From NCBI GenBank assembly GCA_020636075.1, contig JACJYO010000006.1, positions 434,001-498,000 of the forward strand: a stretch of DNA of 64,000 bases, in the 5' to 3' direction. The notes beneath the pieces were generated by a model. It saw only the letters and a list, made by a program, of their open reading frames with translations. It searched no databases and had not been told where the DNA came from. A program made the translations under genes and the position numbers. Position 1 is the first letter of the stretch. Each line of letters begins with the position of its first letter. Below, in pieces: positions 63,177-64,000 of the stretch. The stretch is from Lewinellaceae bacterium. Lineage in GTDB: Bacteria > Bacteroidota > Bacteroidia > Chitinophagales > Saprospiraceae.

Positions 63177-64000
63177 ATGTGCCTTTCTACTTCCCGCTTT
63201 TGTTTCCTATTGCCGTTCACGTGCCTCGTTGCTTTGGCACTACAGGCGCAAGACGCTGGTAACACCATATCCAAACCGGTTGTTATTGATGGTCACATGC
63301 AGCGTCATGTAATTTCAGCAAGTTCTGCACAACAGGTTTTGCAAATTGAAAATCTGATTCCAGGTGAAACGTATTCATTTACTGTTCCTACCGACCCGTC
63401 GCTGGACGGTTGTCAGCCTGGCGTTGAGGCTGTGACTATGGTGGCTGAAACCAGTATGTTCGACCCAAAGTCGCGCACATTTGTCTTTCAGGCTACGCAG
63501 GCGAGTATGCAATTTCGGTTGAACTATCCTTGCACCTGGGACCCGGAAAATCCGCCCCGGCATTATGTTTCGATTGTATGCAATAGTTGCTTGAAAAAAG
63601 ACTTGAAATCCTATGCAGAATCGATGGCAGTGCTTGAGGTGCAGGGTGGCTCCAGTGCCCAATCGTTGGTTCAGGATGTGCTTATCGGCGGCGATTGCTT
63701 TGACGTCACCAATGTTACGTTTTCCGGAAATGGCGATCAAATCGGCACTTTTTCAAATGGCCTGACCAATATCGGTTTTAATACCGGGATCATAATGGCC
63801 ACAGGCGGTATCAGCGTTGCGCCCGGCCCGAACGATCAGGATGGCGCCAGTGCGGGTTATGGGACGTCAACCCCAGACGGCGATTTGGGTACGCTCACCG
63901 GTGGTGCACTGTTCGATATGGCAAGTATTGAGTTTGATTTTACGCCGACGCAGTCGCCCCTCTCGTTCAACTTTGCCTTCGCCTCTGAAGAGTACTGTGA
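63177..64000 (+). CDS. Secreted choice-of-anchor-L protein, N-terminal part (3' truncated by window)
   Basis: The frame from ATG 63177 stays open to the end of the window (about 274 residues visible). It begins with a signal peptide (MCLSTSRFCFLLPFTCLVAL then ALQAQ). From about residue 160 a choice-of-anchor-L domain begins: LVQDVLIGGDCFDVTNVTFS, then GTFSNGLTNIGFNTGIIMAT, and SFNFAFASEEYC at the edge. Such proteins are usually large, surface-located and end in a T9SS sorting domain; that part is outside the window. This would be a further secreted surface protein near the duplicated adhesin modules. Confidence 0.85.
   Translation, partial: MCLSTSRFCFLLPFTCLVALALQAQDAGNTISKPVVIDGHMQRHVISASSAQQVLQIENLIPGETYSFTVPTDPSLDGCQPGVEAVTMVAETSMFDPKSRTFVFQATQASMQFRLNYPCTWDPENPPRHYVSIVCNSCLKKDLKSYAESMAVLEVQGGSSAQSLVQDVLIGGDCFDVTNVTFSGNGDQIGTFSNGLTNIGFNTGIIMATGGISVAPGPNDQDGASAGYGTSTPDGDLGTLTGGALFDMASIEFDFTPTQSPLSFNFAFASEEYC

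Overview
The window looks like a chromosomal segment of a Bacteroidota bacterium, most likely of the Saprospiraceae. The evidence is Por/type IX secretion (T9SS) C-terminal sorting domains on several secreted proteins, a SusC/SusD pair, HYR-domain giant adhesins, a NagB-LmbE fusion, DUF3667 and DUF6249 proteins, candidate promoters of the TTG...TAnnTTTG type, and intergenic DNA full of palindromic repeats. I saw no rRNA, tRNA, CRISPR array or insertion sequence with a transposase. The species is an inference.

Layout. 1-12.5 kb: the 3' end of 4-hydroxyphenylpyruvate dioxygenase, an RpiB-like isomerase, a secreted subtilase, a SusC/SusD outer-membrane uptake pair and a GH3/beta-lactamase-fold fusion. 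12.6-36.3 kb: an extracellular-protein region. It holds a T9SS-secreted protein, a decayed sorting-domain remnant, two consecutive copies of a three-gene module, and an inverted relative of the first T9SS protein. 36.4-51 kb: housekeeping and signalling genes (unknown 469-aa protein, gatB, DUF3667 protein, CtlX-like hydrolase, HtrA protease, LytTR regulator, hybrid histidine kinase, APC permease, K+-channel-like protein, alpha/beta hydrolase). 51-64 kb: a degenerate vanadium-haloperoxidase-like protein, the NagB-LmbE fusion, a divergent Lrp regulator/PLP-lyase pair, an M1 peptidase, a SPOR protein, AMP nucleosidase, CorA, and the start of a secreted choice-of-anchor-L protein that runs off the window.

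The most unusual object is the duplicated module at 15.2-32.6 kb. Each copy encodes a coiled-coil-like lipoprotein, a small secreted protein (133 or 154 aa) and a ~2,300-aa Cys-rich HYR adhesin with dockerin-like, cohesin-like and T9SS sorting regions. The first two genes and the N-terminal ~40% of the adhesins have diverged strongly. The last 3,930 bp of the two adhesin genes differ at only about six positions, with an abrupt left edge inside the gene and a right edge at the stop codon. Each module also carries a 14-15-codon leader ORF starting with the residues MKR, directly followed by an intrinsic-terminator-like hairpin. Together this suggests surface proteins with diversifying N-terminal parts and a homogenised export/anchoring part, possibly under attenuator-like control (inference).

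The second theme is several families of long palindromic intergenic repeats. They sit mostly at gene 3' ends and some are inserted into each other.
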